Below, piece by piece: positions 7,585-16,497 of a DNA stretch of 64,000 nt; the first letter of the stretch is position 1, and every line of letters starts with the position of its first letter. Under the pieces are notes generated by a model. It had not been told where the DNA came from and did no database searches. It saw nothing but the letters and a program-made list of their open reading frames with translations. The DNA is from DASQPR01 sp035263025. Lineage in GTDB: Bacteria; Actinomycetota; Actinomycetes; Mycobacteriales; Micromonosporaceae. Position numbers and translations under genes: made by a program. Location: the NCBI GenBank assembly GCA_035263025.1, contig DATFRR010000169.1, positions 1 through 64,000 of the forward strand, in the 5' to 3' direction.

Positions 7585-7957
7585 CATAGAGGCAGTCGCC
7601 GAACAGGTGTTCGCGGCTCTCGCCGATCCGACCCGCCGCGCGATCCTCGCCGCCTTGGCCTCCGGAGGGCCGGCCACCGCCACCGATCTGGCCGATCGTC
7701 TGCCGGTCAGCCGCCAGGCCATCGCGAAACACCTCGGCCTATTGGCTCAGGCGGGTCTAGTGACGCCCGAACGGGGCGAGTGGCGTCGCGTGCGCTACCG
7801 GTTGCGGTCCGCTCCGATGCAGGTGGCGCAACAGTTCCTGGCTGCGCTGGCCCGTGACTGGGACCGGCCGCTCGAGTCGTTGGCACAGCACCTCGACCGA
7901 TCCGTACGCCGGAACACCACACCTCGACCATGGAAGTCTGGGGAAAGCCATGAGTGA
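7574..7957 (+). CDS. ArsR-family winged-helix transcriptional regulator
   Basis: The 127-residue protein has an ArsR-type winged helix: VFAALADPTRRAILAALASGG, then the recognition helix region LADRLPVSRQAIAKHLGLLAQAGLV and the wing RVRYRLRS. No CxC or other clear metal-site cysteines are present, so it resembles the metal-independent SdpR/PhlF-like ArsR branch that accompanies SRPBCC proteins. It overlaps the gene before it by 11 bases and the gene after it by 8. Translation is therefore probably coupled. Autoregulation through the dyad at 7095-7135 is the simplest model. Confidence 0.9.
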   Translation: MPRDIEAVAEQVFAALADPTRRAILAALASGGPATATDLADRLPVSRQAIAKHLGLLAQAGLVTPERGEWRRVRYRLRSAPMQVAQQFLAALARDWDRPLESLAQHLDRSVRRNTTPRPWKSGESHE

Positions 7958-8690
7958 TCACCGAATCAGCACGGAACTGGCCGGCAACCACGGTGCGACG
8001 CCTGTCGAGGGCGCCGCCGCGTTGGTCCCGTTCACGGCTGAACGGGCTAGGCGGAGCACCGCGGTCGTGATCACCGCCACGCTCGGACTCGCGGCCGGTT
8101 GTTGGGCGTTTGCCGTGTGGCGCATGAGCGGCATGGACATGGGCGTTGCGACCGAGCTTGGTTCGTTCGCGTCGTTTGCGGTGCTGTGGCTCGCGATGAT
8201 GGCGGCGATGATGCTCCCGGGCACAATCCCAGCGGTTATCCGGCACGTGCAAGCGGATCGTGGCGGGCTGGCCGTAGTTTCGTTCGTGGGCTCGTACCTT
8301 GCGGTGTGGGCGGCGGTGGGCCTCGCGGTGTACGCGGTGTATCGACCACACGGCCTGGCCGCCGCGGCCGCTGTGGTGCTCGCGGCCGGCATCTACGAAC
8401 TCACTCCGCTCAAGCGCTACTTCCGGAGGCGCTGCAACGAGACGGACCGCTCCGGACTTGAGTTCGGGTGTTGCTGCGTCGGTTCCAGCATCGGGCTGAT
8501 GCTCATCTTTGTCGCGCTGGGCGTCATGAACCTCGCCTGGATGTCGGCGATCGCTGTCGTGGTCGTCGGCCAGAAGCTCGTACCGGCGAAGGCCGCTGTA
8601 GATGTGCCGATCGCGCTCGCGATCGTCGGACTCGGCATGTTCATCGCCATCGCACCCGGCTCGCTTCCGGGGCTCATTCCACCGATGTAA
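7950..8690 (+). CDS. DUF2182 integral membrane protein
   Basis: The 246-residue protein has about six membrane helices and the features of the DUF2182 family (predicted metal-binding membrane proteins). These include the sequence around WRMSGMDMG after the first helix and LWLAMMAAMMLPGTIPAV in the second. A loop YELTPLKRYFRRRCNETDRSG precedes the paired Cys in FGCCCVGSSIGLML, and the later helix MNLAWMSAIAVVVVGQKLVP is also typical. The Met-, His- and Cys-rich positions near the membrane suggest a metal-related role, but no activity is established for the family as far as I know. It overlaps arsR by 8 bases and precedes the DUF899 gene by 28 bases. Confidence 0.88.
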   Translation: MSDHRISTELAGNHGATPVEGAAALVPFTAERARRSTAVVITATLGLAAGCWAFAVWRMSGMDMGVATELGSFASFAVLWLAMMAAMMLPGTIPAVIRHVQADRGGLAVVSFVGSYLAVWAAVGLAVYAVYRPHGLAAAAAVVLAAGIYELTPLKRYFRRRCNETDRSGLEFGCCCVGSSIGLMLIFVALGVMNLAWMSAIAVVVVGQKLVPAKAAVDVPIALAIVGLGMFIAIAPGSLPGLIPPM

Positions 8691-8718
8691 CTAATCCCAC
8701 CGATGTAAGGAGAGCACC

Positions 8719-9510
8719 ATGACTAGTCACCGGACCGGAACTCGCGAGGAGTGGCTCGCCGCCCGGCTTGAGCTACTCGAGGCCGAGAAGGCGCTGACCC
8801 GGCGCAGCGACGAGCTTGCGCGCTGGCGGCAAGAGCTGCCATGGGTACGCGTCGACAAGGACTACCCCTTCGACACCGACGACGGCCCCGCGTCACTCGG
8901 CGACCTGTTCCGCGGCAGGTCGCAGCTGCTCGTCTACCACTTCATGTTCGGACCGGAATACGAGGCGGGATGTCCGGCGTGCTCCGCGATCGCGGACGGG
9001 TTCAACGGAATCGCCGTTCATCTGGCCAACCACGACGTGATGTTGTGGGCGGTGTCGCGGGCGCCGCTTGCGAAGCTGCAGGCATACAAGCAACGGATGG
9101 GCTGGAGCTTCCCGTGGGCATCGTCCTACGGCAACGAATTCAACCCGGACTTCCACGCGGGCTACACCGATCAGCAGAAGCAATCGGGAGTCGCCGAATA
9201 CAACTACCGAGAATTCGACCTGGGGTCGGCGATGCGGTCCGGCGCCGCGGGGCCACTCGCCGAATGGGCGGCCACCACCGGTACAGACTGGGCGACGTAC
9301 ACCCAACAGGCCCCCGGAGTGAGCGCGTTCGCACTCGAGGACGGCGTCGTCTACCACACGTATTCGGCGTACGCGCGCGGGTTGGACGGGCTGTGGGGCA
9401 TGTACCAATGGCTCGACCGAGCCCCCCGGGGGCGAAACGAGGCTCGGACCGACGATGCTCCGCTGAATTTCTTCCGGCGCCACGACGAGTACGACGTCGA
9501 GCTCCGGTGA
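8719..9510 (+). CDS. DUF899 thioredoxin-like protein
   Basis: The 263-residue protein belongs to the DUF899 family, which has a thioredoxin-like fold. The N-terminal helix (EWLAARLELLEAEKALTRRSDELARWRQELPWV) is diagnostic. A strand LLVYHFMFGPEYEAGCPACSAIADGF follows, with a CPAC motif (Cys85/Cys88) in the position of the thioredoxin active site. Conserved WSFPWASSYGNEFNPDF and a C-terminal GLWGMYQWLDRAPRGRNE follow. It is the last gene of the operon; an AAGGAG Shine-Dalgarno (8707-8712) lies upstream of ATG 8719. A redox role linked to the membrane partner DUF2182 is an inference from the pairing. Confidence 0.9.
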   Translation: MTSHRTGTREEWLAARLELLEAEKALTRRSDELARWRQELPWVRVDKDYPFDTDDGPASLGDLFRGRSQLLVYHFMFGPEYEAGCPACSAIADGFNGIAVHLANHDVMLWAVSRAPLAKLQAYKQRMGWSFPWASSYGNEFNPDFHAGYTDQQKQSGVAEYNYREFDLGSAMRSGAAGPLAEWAATTGTDWATYTQQAPGVSAFALEDGVVYHTYSAYARGLDGLWGMYQWLDRAPRGRNEARTDDAPLNFFRRHDEYDVELR

Positions 9511-9521
9511 CGGTGGCCGCC

Positions 9522-10511
9522 CTACTTACTGGCGACCGAGAAGTTCGTGAAGCTGAACGTCTGGTTGGTGCCAGCGGTCGACACGATCTCCACGCCGTAG
9601 CAGATCTGGTTCAGCGTCGAGTCGGCCGCGAGCCAAGCCTGGGCGATCGTCCACTTGAACATGTCAAGGAGGTTCAATGTGCCGGCGGTGACCGTCGCGG
9701 TTGGTACGAAGGCGATGTAGTGGCTGTCCGGGGTCTTCCAGACGTTGTAGGTCCGACCGCCGAACGTGACGCTGCGGATCCGGTCGCCCGCGGGCGTCTG
9801 GTGGAAGTTGTCGGTCCAGATCATGATTTCGGTGGACCCGCTGGTGGCGACGCCGTTGGTCCAGATGTCGTAGGCGACGTCATAGATCCCCTTGTGCGGG
9901 CTGGTCGCGGCGAACGAGCTCGACAGACTCGTCAGTGAGCTGATCCGTACGCCGGCGTAGTCCTTGTGGACGTTCGGGTACGTCTTGACCGCGCCGGCGT
10001 CGTCGGTCTGGTTGGACACCACGTACCAGTTGTTGAATGCGCAGGCGGAAAGTGTCTCCGGTCCGAGCGGCACGCTGTCGTTCCACATGTTGTTGTGGAC
10101 GTAGTAGCCAGCGGTGCTCCACCCGCCGTTGTGGTCCGACGTGACGAACACCGGCTTCGAGCATCGTCTGCCGGCGGGTGCTGCCGAAGCCTTAGGAGCA
10201 GGCGACGTCGCCGTGGGTGCGGCAGACCGAGCGCTCGACGATGTCGGGGTGGCGGTCGATGTGGCATACGCCGGATCGGGTCCGGGCGACGGCAACTGGA
10301 GCGCTGACTGGACTGCGGCGCCGGACTTGTGCTCCGGCCGCGGCTTCGACGCCTGCCACACCGCGACCGTGGTGCCGATGACCAGGATCACCGCGGCGAC
10401 CACCACCGCGCGGATCGCCGGGCTCATGCCGGGTTGGCCGTTCGTAGACCGAACCGGCGCCTCAGTTCGATCGGTCGACCCGGACACGCGGACACCGTAC
10501 TCGGGGAGCAT
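9522..10511 (-). CDS. membrane-anchored GH12-family glycanase (endoglucanase/xyloglucanase type)
   Basis: A membrane or signal-anchor helix (IRAVVVAAVILVIGTTVAVW) is followed by a Ser/Thr/Pro/Ala linker and a C-terminal GH12 domain of about 210 residues. Visible GH12 marks are YYVHNNMWN near the domain start, YDVAYDIWTNG, the nucleophile segment STEIMIWTD and the acid/base segment YGVEIVS close to the end. The family cleaves beta-1,4-glucans or xyloglucan outside the cell. The start is uncertain: ATG 10511 gives a 28-residue cytosolic tail, while ATG 10427 starts right at the helix. Neither has a good ribosome site. It diverges from the methyltransferase gene at 10577. Confidence 0.8.
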   Translation of the reverse strand: MLPEYGVRVSGSTDRTEAPVRSTNGQPGMSPAIRAVVVAAVILVIGTTVAVWQASKPRPEHKSGAAVQSALQLPSPGPDPAYATSTATPTSSSARSAAPTATSPAPKASAAPAGRRCSKPVFVTSDHNGGWSTAGYYVHNNMWNDSVPLGPETLSACAFNNWYVVSNQTDDAGAVKTYPNVHKDYAGVRISSLTSLSSSFAATSPHKGIYDVAYDIWTNGVATSGSTEIMIWTDNFHQTPAGDRIRSVTFGGRTYNVWKTPDSHYIAFVPTATVTAGTLNLLDMFKWTIAQAWLAADSTLNQICYGVEIVSTAGTNQTFSFTNFSVASK

Positions 10512-10555
10512 CGGGGCGTACAAGGCGCACCATCGCCAATGTGTGTCCGGTGTCG

Positions 10556-10568
10556 GTATTGGCAATAC
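10556..10568. promoter_or_regulatory. 13-bp palindrome between divergent genes
   Basis: GTATTGGCAATAC is a perfect inverted repeat (6-bp arms around one G) located nine bases before the ATG at 10577 and inside the divergent GH12/methyltransferase spacer. It is AT-richer than its surroundings. It may be an operator; the cognate regulator is not identifiable. Confidence 0.3.
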
Positions 10569-10576
10569 TGAATGAC

Positions 10577-11380
10577 ATGGCGGATCAACCGGAGCTTGGC
10601 GACGTACAACAGACGCTCTACATCCCGTTGCTGGACCGGGCGAAACACACCAGGTCAGGCAGCCGGCTGCTCGACGATCCGAAGGCAGTCGAGATCGTCA
10701 ACGCGCTGCGGCCCGACGAGACCCAGTTCGGCGGCAGTGGATCCGTTTTAACCGTCGCCCGTACCGCGATCTACGACCACTGGGTCCGGCAGTTCCTGCA
10801 GACGCATCCCGACGGCACGGTGGTCGAGCTAGGGAGCGGCCTCAACTCGCGCTTCGAGCGGGTGGACAACGGCGCCGTACGCTGGTTCGACGTGGATCTG
10901 CCGGACACCGTCGCGGTGCGGCGCCGGTTCTTCGAGGACTCCGACCGGCGTCGTACGGTCGCCGCGTCGGTGCTTGATACCGGCTGGATGGACGCGGCCG
11001 GTGCGGCGGGGCCGCCGTACTTTCTCGTGTCCGAGGGCATGCTGGTGTATCTGCGGCGCGACGATGTGCACCGTGCGCTGCGGCAGATCGTCGAACGGTT
11101 CGCGGGAGCTCAGTTGGCGATCGACACGTACCCAGCGGCCATGATGCGACAACAGCACCGGATGGCGGCCAAGAAGCACATCGCTGAATGGCAGTGGTCG
11201 TGCGAGGATCCGCGCGAGCTGGAGTCGCTGGGTTTGCGTGTCCGGGACACCGCCACCTACCGACGCCCACCGGCCGCGGTGCGAGCCAACATGTCACTGC
11301 GCGACCGTGCCGTGCTGTCGATGCTCGACCTGGTCTCCGGCGGATTGCTGAGGCTCACGCTCTTCGATATCGCGCCGTAA
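10577..11380 (+). CDS. leucine-carboxyl-methyltransferase-type (TcmP-like) methyltransferase
   Basis: The 267-residue protein has the sequence order of the LCMT/PPM1 family (PF04072). It starts with QTLYIPLLDRAKHTRSGSRLLDDPKAVEIV and has VVELGSGLNSRFERVDNGA as the SAM motif, followed by VRWFDVDLPDTVAVRRRFF. SEGMLVYL is the motif II equivalent. Actinobacterial members methylate carboxyl or hydroxyl groups of secondary metabolites such as tetracenomycin intermediates, but most are uncharacterised. The ATG at 10577 matches the family start; an in-frame ATG further upstream would run through the palindrome. Confidence 0.88.
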   Translation: MADQPELGDVQQTLYIPLLDRAKHTRSGSRLLDDPKAVEIVNALRPDETQFGGSGSVLTVARTAIYDHWVRQFLQTHPDGTVVELGSGLNSRFERVDNGAVRWFDVDLPDTVAVRRRFFEDSDRRRTVAASVLDTGWMDAAGAAGPPYFLVSEGMLVYLRRDDVHRALRQIVERFAGAQLAIDTYPAAMMRQQHRMAAKKHIAEWQWSCEDPRELESLGLRVRDTATYRRPPAAVRANMSLRDRAVLSMLDLVSGGLLRLTLFDIAP

Positions 11381-11512
11381 GCGATCGCGACGAACCTGAC
11401 CTAACCGCGCCCCCACCTGCGACTACGTCGTACCCATCGGCAAGTGGCACTGGAGATGCACCCGATCGTGGCGCACCCAAACCGCCCTCCTGGCACATCA
11501 ATGTGGGTGAGT

Positions 11513-11536
11513 GCGTCTCCCGTTGTGCGGGGACGC
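11513..11536 (+). terminator. stem-loop upstream of the subtilase
   Basis: GCGTCTCCCG (11513-11522) pairs with CGGGGACGC (11528-11536) around a five-base loop with one bulged T. No U-tract follows. It could terminate the methyltransferase transcript or lie in the leader of the protease, 32 bases before its GTG start. Confidence 0.3.
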
Positions 11537-11568
11537 GTCCTGACCGACGAGTGCAAAGGGGAGCACAC

Positions 11569-14500
11569 GTGCGTCGATGGATTTCTGTCTCGGCGACCGC
11601 GCTACTAATGGTGACGGTCGGTGTCGGAATCGCCCACGCCGACCCGATCGGCAACAGCAAGTCCAATGCCACCGTCAAGACCACAGCGGCCACTAGTGCC
11701 GCTCGGGCGGCGAAGCCCGCGGTCCTGCCGGCCGGGCATACATATACCGTGACGCTGCTGACCGGTGATGTTGTCACCGTGCGTACGACGCAGCAAAGAT
11801 GTCCGAGCATCAGCGTTCGGCCGGCCCACGCCGACGACGTGTTGGCCGAGTCGTGCGGTCCGGACGGACACCTGCACGTCGTGCCGGCAAGCTTGGGGCG
11901 GCTGTCCACGCGCATCGATCCGGCCCTCTTCGACATCACGACCCTCATCCAGGAGGGGTACGACGACGCGCACGCCGCCGAGCTACCGCTGATCGTGCGC
12001 TATGCCGCCGGCCATGGTCGAAGCACGTTCAGCGCGCAGATGCCAGGCCAGCGAAACCTTCCCAGCATGCGCGGGATCGCGGTGAGGGAGCCGAAGAACA
12101 ACGCGACGACTTTGGTGAAGCCGCTGTTGTCGACCACGACGTCGCAGGACGTTGACCACATCTGGCTCGACCGACGGGTCGAGGCGAGCGCCCTGGCCAC
12201 CGTGACCGGCGCGGACGCGCCTACCACCGTGACCGGCCCGCCCACCGTTGTTCGTGAGACGCCGGCCGCCACGGGCGGCGTGGCGCCGGACCTGACGCAG
12301 ATCGGCGCGCCGACCGCGTGGCAGGCGGGCGATACGGGCCAAGGCGTACGGGTAGCCGTGCTGGACACCGGCGTGGATGCCAGTCACCCGGACCTCGCCG
12401 GCAAGATCGTGGCGAGCAAGAACTTCACCGACGACACCAACGACACGACCGACCGGTTCGGTCACGGAACCCACGTCGCGGCCACCATTGCCGGCAGCGG
12501 TGCGGCGTCGGGTGGGCGCTATCGCGGCGTCGCACCGGATGCCGAACTGCTGATCGGCAAGGTCCTAGGTGATGACGGCTTCGGCACTGAGTCGCAGGTC
12601 ATCGCGGGCATGCAGTGGGCGGCGCCGCTTGCCAAGGTGGTCAACATGAGCCTCGGCGGCGACTTTACCGACGGAACCGATCCGGAGTCTCTGGCACTCG
12701 ACTCGCTGAGCGCCCAATACGGCACGCTCTTCGTGGTTGCGGCGGGCAACGATGGGCCGTTCGGTGTCAGCGTTGAGTCGCCCGGATCGGCCGCCGCGGC
12801 TCTGACGGTTGGCGCCGTGGACGCAACGGACACGGTTGCCGACTTTTCCAGCCGCGGTCCGCAAAACGGCGTGGCGCTCATGAAGCCCGAGATTGTCGCG
12901 CCGGGCGTGGACATCGTGTCGGCACGGGCCGCCGGGACGGATCTGGGTACGCCGATCGACAGTTTCTACACGGAGTTGTCCGGCACCTCGATGGCGACTC
13001 CACACGTGGCCGGCGCGGCCGCCATCCTCGCAGAGGTCCATCCACAGTGGAACGCCACGCAACTCAAGGACGCCCTGACCGCCGGCGCCGATCCGGCACA
13101 CGGTGACGCGTACGCGCAGGGAGCCGGCCGTGTTGACATCCCGCATGCGCTCACCGACCCGGCGTTGCCCGACACGTCCGTGGTCGACCTGGGTACGTTG
13201 CACTATCCGCAGCGCGGAACGGTGTCGTCGACACTAAGTTGGGCCGATCCGGGCACTACGCCGGAGACATTGCACCTCGGCCTCACCGCGGCCACGCACG
13301 CCGGCGTCGCCGTACCCACCGGCACCGTACGGCTGTCCGCCTCGTCGGTCACCGTCGCGGCCGGCGCGACAGCCGGGGTACGACTGACGGTCAACGACGG
13401 AGCACTCGCCGCAAAGCCCGGTTACTACGACGGCATGATCACGGCCACCGTGGACGGGCACACGCTCCGCACACCTATCGCATTTTTCATCGAGCCGCCC
13501 AGCTTTGACCTCACGCTACGGCAGACGCTGCTGCCGGGTTCCGCGCCCGACACGGCGTTCAACTTCGACACGATCGTCAACCTCGACGACCCGGATCTGT
13601 TCAACGAGTCGGTCGGCGGAGACCTGTCGACGCCGTTCACGATGCGCGTGCCGGCGGGTCGATACAGCGTGACCGGTGATCTGCTCGACACCACAGTGGC
13701 TGGCCTGGACCGCGACGCACTGGTGGGTACGCCAGAGGTACGCATCGACGCGCCGACCACGGTGACGTTCGACGCGGCCCGTGCCAAGCCAGTCACGGCC
13801 ACGATCGCCGGCGTCGACACCGAAGTCGACAACGCGGAGGTGAACCTCGTGCAAGCCGGCCAGGACGGCATCCCGTGGTGGACGGTCGCCGGCGCTACCG
13901 GCCCGGAAACGGATGGCCCGCAGGTGTTCGCGACTCCGATGCCCGACGTGGACGTCGGGTTCCTGCACCCCTCCGAGGCCTTCGGGTTGCGGGCACCCGG
14001 AACCGCGCCGAGCCCCGTCGAGTATTCGATCGGCCGGTTCCTTTCGCACGGATTGCCGGCCGATCCCGCGTACCGCCTCGACAAGGCAGGTCTGGCGGCG
14101 ATGGCCCGCATCGACGAGACCGTGAATCGGCTGGACGTCCCGGACACCACCGCCGGTTTCCAGCGTTACCTCCTGTCGCCGGACGGTTTCCTGGTCGGCG
14201 AGAACTTCGAGGCGGAGGTTCCAACACAGCAGACCGACTACGTCACACCGGGCCTGATGTGGCTCGACGAGGCGTTCGTGAACGGACCGCCGGATGAGTC
14301 GGAGTTGTTCTCCGAGACGCTGGAGGAGGAGCCGGTTGCGACTTACGCTCCGGGAAGCCGAGTCAGCAAGGTGTGGCTGAACCAGCCCTTGCACCCGGAC
14401 TGGAACGACGCGCCACAAGGCCCGGGTTGCCAGCCTCTGCCAATGTCACGAACGAGCGGCAATCTCCATGTCGCGTTGGCGAGCATGGTCGACGCGCACA

Positions 14501-15087
14501 ACCGCTCGAACTGTCTGTCCTTCGCGCCGTGGTTCGGCGGCGACCGAACTTTCACGCTGTTCCGAAACGGCCGTCAGATCGCCTCGAGGAGCCTCGGCAC
14601 CTTCGACGACGCGGCGGCCGACTTCACGATCCCGTCCGCGGCGAGCACCTACCGGCTCGTCTATGACGAGGACGCGGCCGGACCGTCCGATGCCTTCCCA
14701 ATTTCCACGCAGAGCACGACGGCGTGGACGTTCCGGTCCAGTGGTCCGCCCGGGGCGACCAGCACGCCATTGGCGCTCCTGTCGGTCAACTATTCGCTGC
14801 CGTTGAACTCGGCCAACCAATTGACCGGGGACACCGCGACATTCGCCGTACTCCAAGCGCAGGGTGTCCCGACGCAACAGATCACGCAACTGACCGTCTG
14901 GACGTCCGAAAACAACGGCCGGACGTGGACGCGTGCCGTCGGCGCACCGATCGGTGGCGGCCGGTTCACCGTACGGCTGCCGGCGGCAACGGCCGGCCAG
15001 AGCATCTCGCTGCGGGTCGACGCCATCGGCTCGGGTGGTAGCGAGATCGATCAAACCATCATGAACGCCTATCGCGTCGCAGCCTGA
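11569..15087 (+). CDS. large secreted subtilisin-like (S8) serine protease
   Basis: The 1172-residue protein has a signal peptide (VRRWISVSATALLMVTVGVGIAHA), a propeptide region of about 200 residues, and an S8 domain. The triad is clear: Asp266 in VLDTGVD, His299 in GHGTHVA and Ser474 in GTSMATPH, with the oxyanion Asn in AAGNDGP. After residue 490 come several beta-sandwich segments (TVRLSASSVTVAAGATAGVRL and others) that are typical of actinobacterial extracellular subtilases and probably serve binding or stability. GTG 11569 was chosen because AAAGGGGAG lies five bases upstream and the signal peptide starts there; the frame is open much further upstream. A strong terminator follows. Confidence 0.95.
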   Translation: MRRWISVSATALLMVTVGVGIAHADPIGNSKSNATVKTTAATSAARAAKPAVLPAGHTYTVTLLTGDVVTVRTTQQRCPSISVRPAHADDVLAESCGPDGHLHVVPASLGRLSTRIDPALFDITTLIQEGYDDAHAAELPLIVRYAAGHGRSTFSAQMPGQRNLPSMRGIAVREPKNNATTLVKPLLSTTTSQDVDHIWLDRRVEASALATVTGADAPTTVTGPPTVVRETPAATGGVAPDLTQIGAPTAWQAGDTGQGVRVAVLDTGVDASHPDLAGKIVASKNFTDDTNDTTDRFGHGTHVAATIAGSGAASGGRYRGVAPDAELLIGKVLGDDGFGTESQVIAGMQWAAPLAKVVNMSLGGDFTDGTDPESLALDSLSAQYGTLFVVAAGNDGPFGVSVESPGSAAAALTVGAVDATDTVADFSSRGPQNGVALMKPEIVAPGVDIVSARAAGTDLGTPIDSFYTELSGTSMATPHVAGAAAILAEVHPQWNATQLKDALTAGADPAHGDAYAQGAGRVDIPHALTDPALPDTSVVDLGTLHYPQRGTVSSTLSWADPGTTPETLHLGLTAATHAGVAVPTGTVRLSASSVTVAAGATAGVRLTVNDGALAAKPGYYDGMITATVDGHTLRTPIAFFIEPPSFDLTLRQTLLPGSAPDTAFNFDTIVNLDDPDLFNESVGGDLSTPFTMRVPAGRYSVTGDLLDTTVAGLDRDALVGTPEVRIDAPTTVTFDAARAKPVTATIAGVDTEVDNAEVNLVQAGQDGIPWWTVAGATGPETDGPQVFATPMPDVDVGFLHPSEAFGLRAPGTAPSPVEYSIGRFLSHGLPADPAYRLDKAGLAAMARIDETVNRLDVPDTTAGFQRYLLSPDGFLVGENFEAEVPTQQTDYVTPGLMWLDEAFVNGPPDESELFSETLEEEPVATYAPGSRVSKVWLNQPLHPDWNDAPQGPGCQPLPMSRTSGNLHVALASMVDAHNRSNCLSFAPWFGGDRTFTLFRNGRQIASRSLGTFDDAAADFTIPSAASTYRLVYDEDAAGPSDAFPISTQSTTAWTFRSSGPPGATSTPLALLSVNYSLPLNSANQLTGDTATFAVLQAQGVPTQQITQLTVWTSENNGRTWTRAVGAPIGGGRFTVRLPAATAGQSISLRVDAIGSGGSEIDQTIMNAYRVAA

Positions 15088-15099
15088 CGCGCCGGTGGC

Positions 15100-15131
15100 G
15101 GCTTCCCTCGACCCGAACGTCGAGGGAAGCC
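15100..15131. terminator. bidirectional intrinsic terminator between convergent genes
   Basis: GGCTTCCCTCGAC (15100-15112) and GTCGAGGGAAGCC (15119-15131) form a perfect 13-bp stem with loop CCGAAC. It lies 12 bases after the protease stop and before the end of the convergent VOC gene. The absence of a U-tract is usual in high-GC actinobacteria. Confidence 0.85.
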
Positions 15132-15197
15132 CGCCCGCGGTTTGGATTGCGCGGAGATCCGGCTCGTTGACGGGAACCATGAAGCGTGGAACTCAGC

Positions 15198-16373
15198 TCA
15201 TGCCCCGCTGACGATGACCAGTTCGTTGCCTTCCGGGTCGGCGACCCGCCAGCGATCCTTCGACTCGTCAAGGAGCCGGCCACCGGCGGCGACGGTCGTG
15301 GCGAGGCGCGTCTGCGCGAGGTCCGACGGCACCGCTAGCTCAAAGTGGATGCGGTTGCGCTGTCGGCGCCGCTCCATGTCCGAAGCGTCGAGCTCTTGGA
15401 ACAACAGCACCGGGTTCAGCCGCCGCGGATCGTAGATGTCATTAACCCCGGCTCGCCGGTCGTGGGTGTATCCGAGTGCGGCGACCCAGAACGCGCGCAC
15501 CGCTTCGACATCGGCGGCGTCGAGAAAGAGCTGAACGAAGCGTGTCGGCCCGGGATCCACAGTAGCCTCGAGTTCGCGCGCAGCGGTCTGAAGGCTTCCG
15601 GCGAGGTCGGTGAAGTCGAGCTCGAGACCGTGGGCGTCGGCGTCCGACTGATCCTTACCGCTATCGATGATCACGAGCCCAGGGCGCAGGTCGATCAGCA
15701 GCGGGAATCCCGCGTCGTCGGCCAGCGAGGCTGCCGTGGCGGCGAGGTCACGCTGCTGCGCGTGCGAGGTGATGCGGTAGCACGCCATCGCGCTGAACAC
15801 CACCTGCCAGTCAGCTATGTCCGCCCTCTCGCCGAGCGCTCCGCCCGGCACCAGGTCGACCACATTGCCGTCGGGGTCCGGGTGACAGACTCCGTACGGT
15901 CCCGATGCCTTACCAGGACTTGCCTGCTCGACCGCCGCGGCCGGCCGCACAACGTCGAGGTGGACGCGGTTGCGCAACGGCCGTGGCTCGGCCGACCGCC
16001 GGATCCGTATCGCAGGGTCGCGCCGCAACGGATCCGCCAAGCCGCCGTCCTCCCCAGGCGCGTAGTCCAGCACGCGCTGCCAGAATTGCCTCACGGCAGG
16101 TGGGTTCGCGGACTCGAACACGACGCTCAGGTGCTGCAGCACGGCAGGGTTCGTGGCCAGCCCGAGATCCAGCGCGGCCGCCGACACAGCCTCGGCGTGC
16201 TTGTCTGAGTCGAGGCGCACCCGAATCCCCGTCGCGCGCAGGTCGACCACGATATCGGCCGACAGCTGCACGATGCGTCCGGCCAGCACGGCTCCCTCGA
16301 CCAGCGACGGCGCGTCGAACCATGCCGTCGCAACGCCATCGACCGTCCGCCAATCCGTTCCGATCTCTGTCAT
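15198..16373 (-). CDS. tandem pterin-dehydratase-like / glyoxalase-like (VOC) protein
   Basis: The 391-residue protein reads as two copies of one module of about 195 residues. Each copy begins with a segment resembling pterin-4a-carbinolamine dehydratase (LAGRIVQLSADIVVDLRATGIRVRL in the first, LAATAASLADDAGFPLLIDL in the second). Each continues with a glyoxalase-like domain (VVFESANPPAVRQFWQRVLDY and VQLFLDAADVEAVRAFWVAALGY), closing with HPDPDGNVVDLVPGG and VADPEGNELVIVSG. The dehydratase-like parts lack the family's paired catalytic His, so they are probably non-catalytic. The ATG at 16373 precedes MTEIGTDWRTVDG. The gene diverges from the reductase at 16498; function unknown. Confidence 0.8.
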   Translation of the reverse strand: MTEIGTDWRTVDGVATAWFDAPSLVEGAVLAGRIVQLSADIVVDLRATGIRVRLDSDKHAEAVSAAALDLGLATNPAVLQHLSVVFESANPPAVRQFWQRVLDYAPGEDGGLADPLRRDPAIRIRRSAEPRPLRNRVHLDVVRPAAAVEQASPGKASGPYGVCHPDPDGNVVDLVPGGALGERADIADWQVVFSAMACYRITSHAQQRDLAATAASLADDAGFPLLIDLRPGLVIIDSGKDQSDADAHGLELDFTDLAGSLQTAARELEATVDPGPTRFVQLFLDAADVEAVRAFWVAALGYTHDRRAGVNDIYDPRRLNPVLLFQELDASDMERRRQRNRIHFELAVPSDLAQTRLATTVAAGGRLLDESKDRWRVADPEGNELVIVSGA

Positions 16374-16406
16374 GCCGGGCACTGTAGAACCCATTCCGGA
16401 CGATCT

Positions 16407-16418
16407 CCATCCGGATGG
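16407..16418. promoter_or_regulatory. 12-bp perfect palindrome in a divergent promoter region
   Basis: CCATCCGGATGG is a perfect palindrome midway between the divergent starts at 16373 and 16498. A near copy of its left half (CCATTCCGGA, 16391-16400) lies seven bases earlier and can pair with it. It may be an operator for one or both genes. Confidence 0.35.
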
Positions 16419-16497
16419 GTACGACATCGGCCAAGCTTCGGCGTGCCGCGGTGTCTGTACCGGTGACAGTGTCAGCTCGTACGAACGGAGAACAAAC

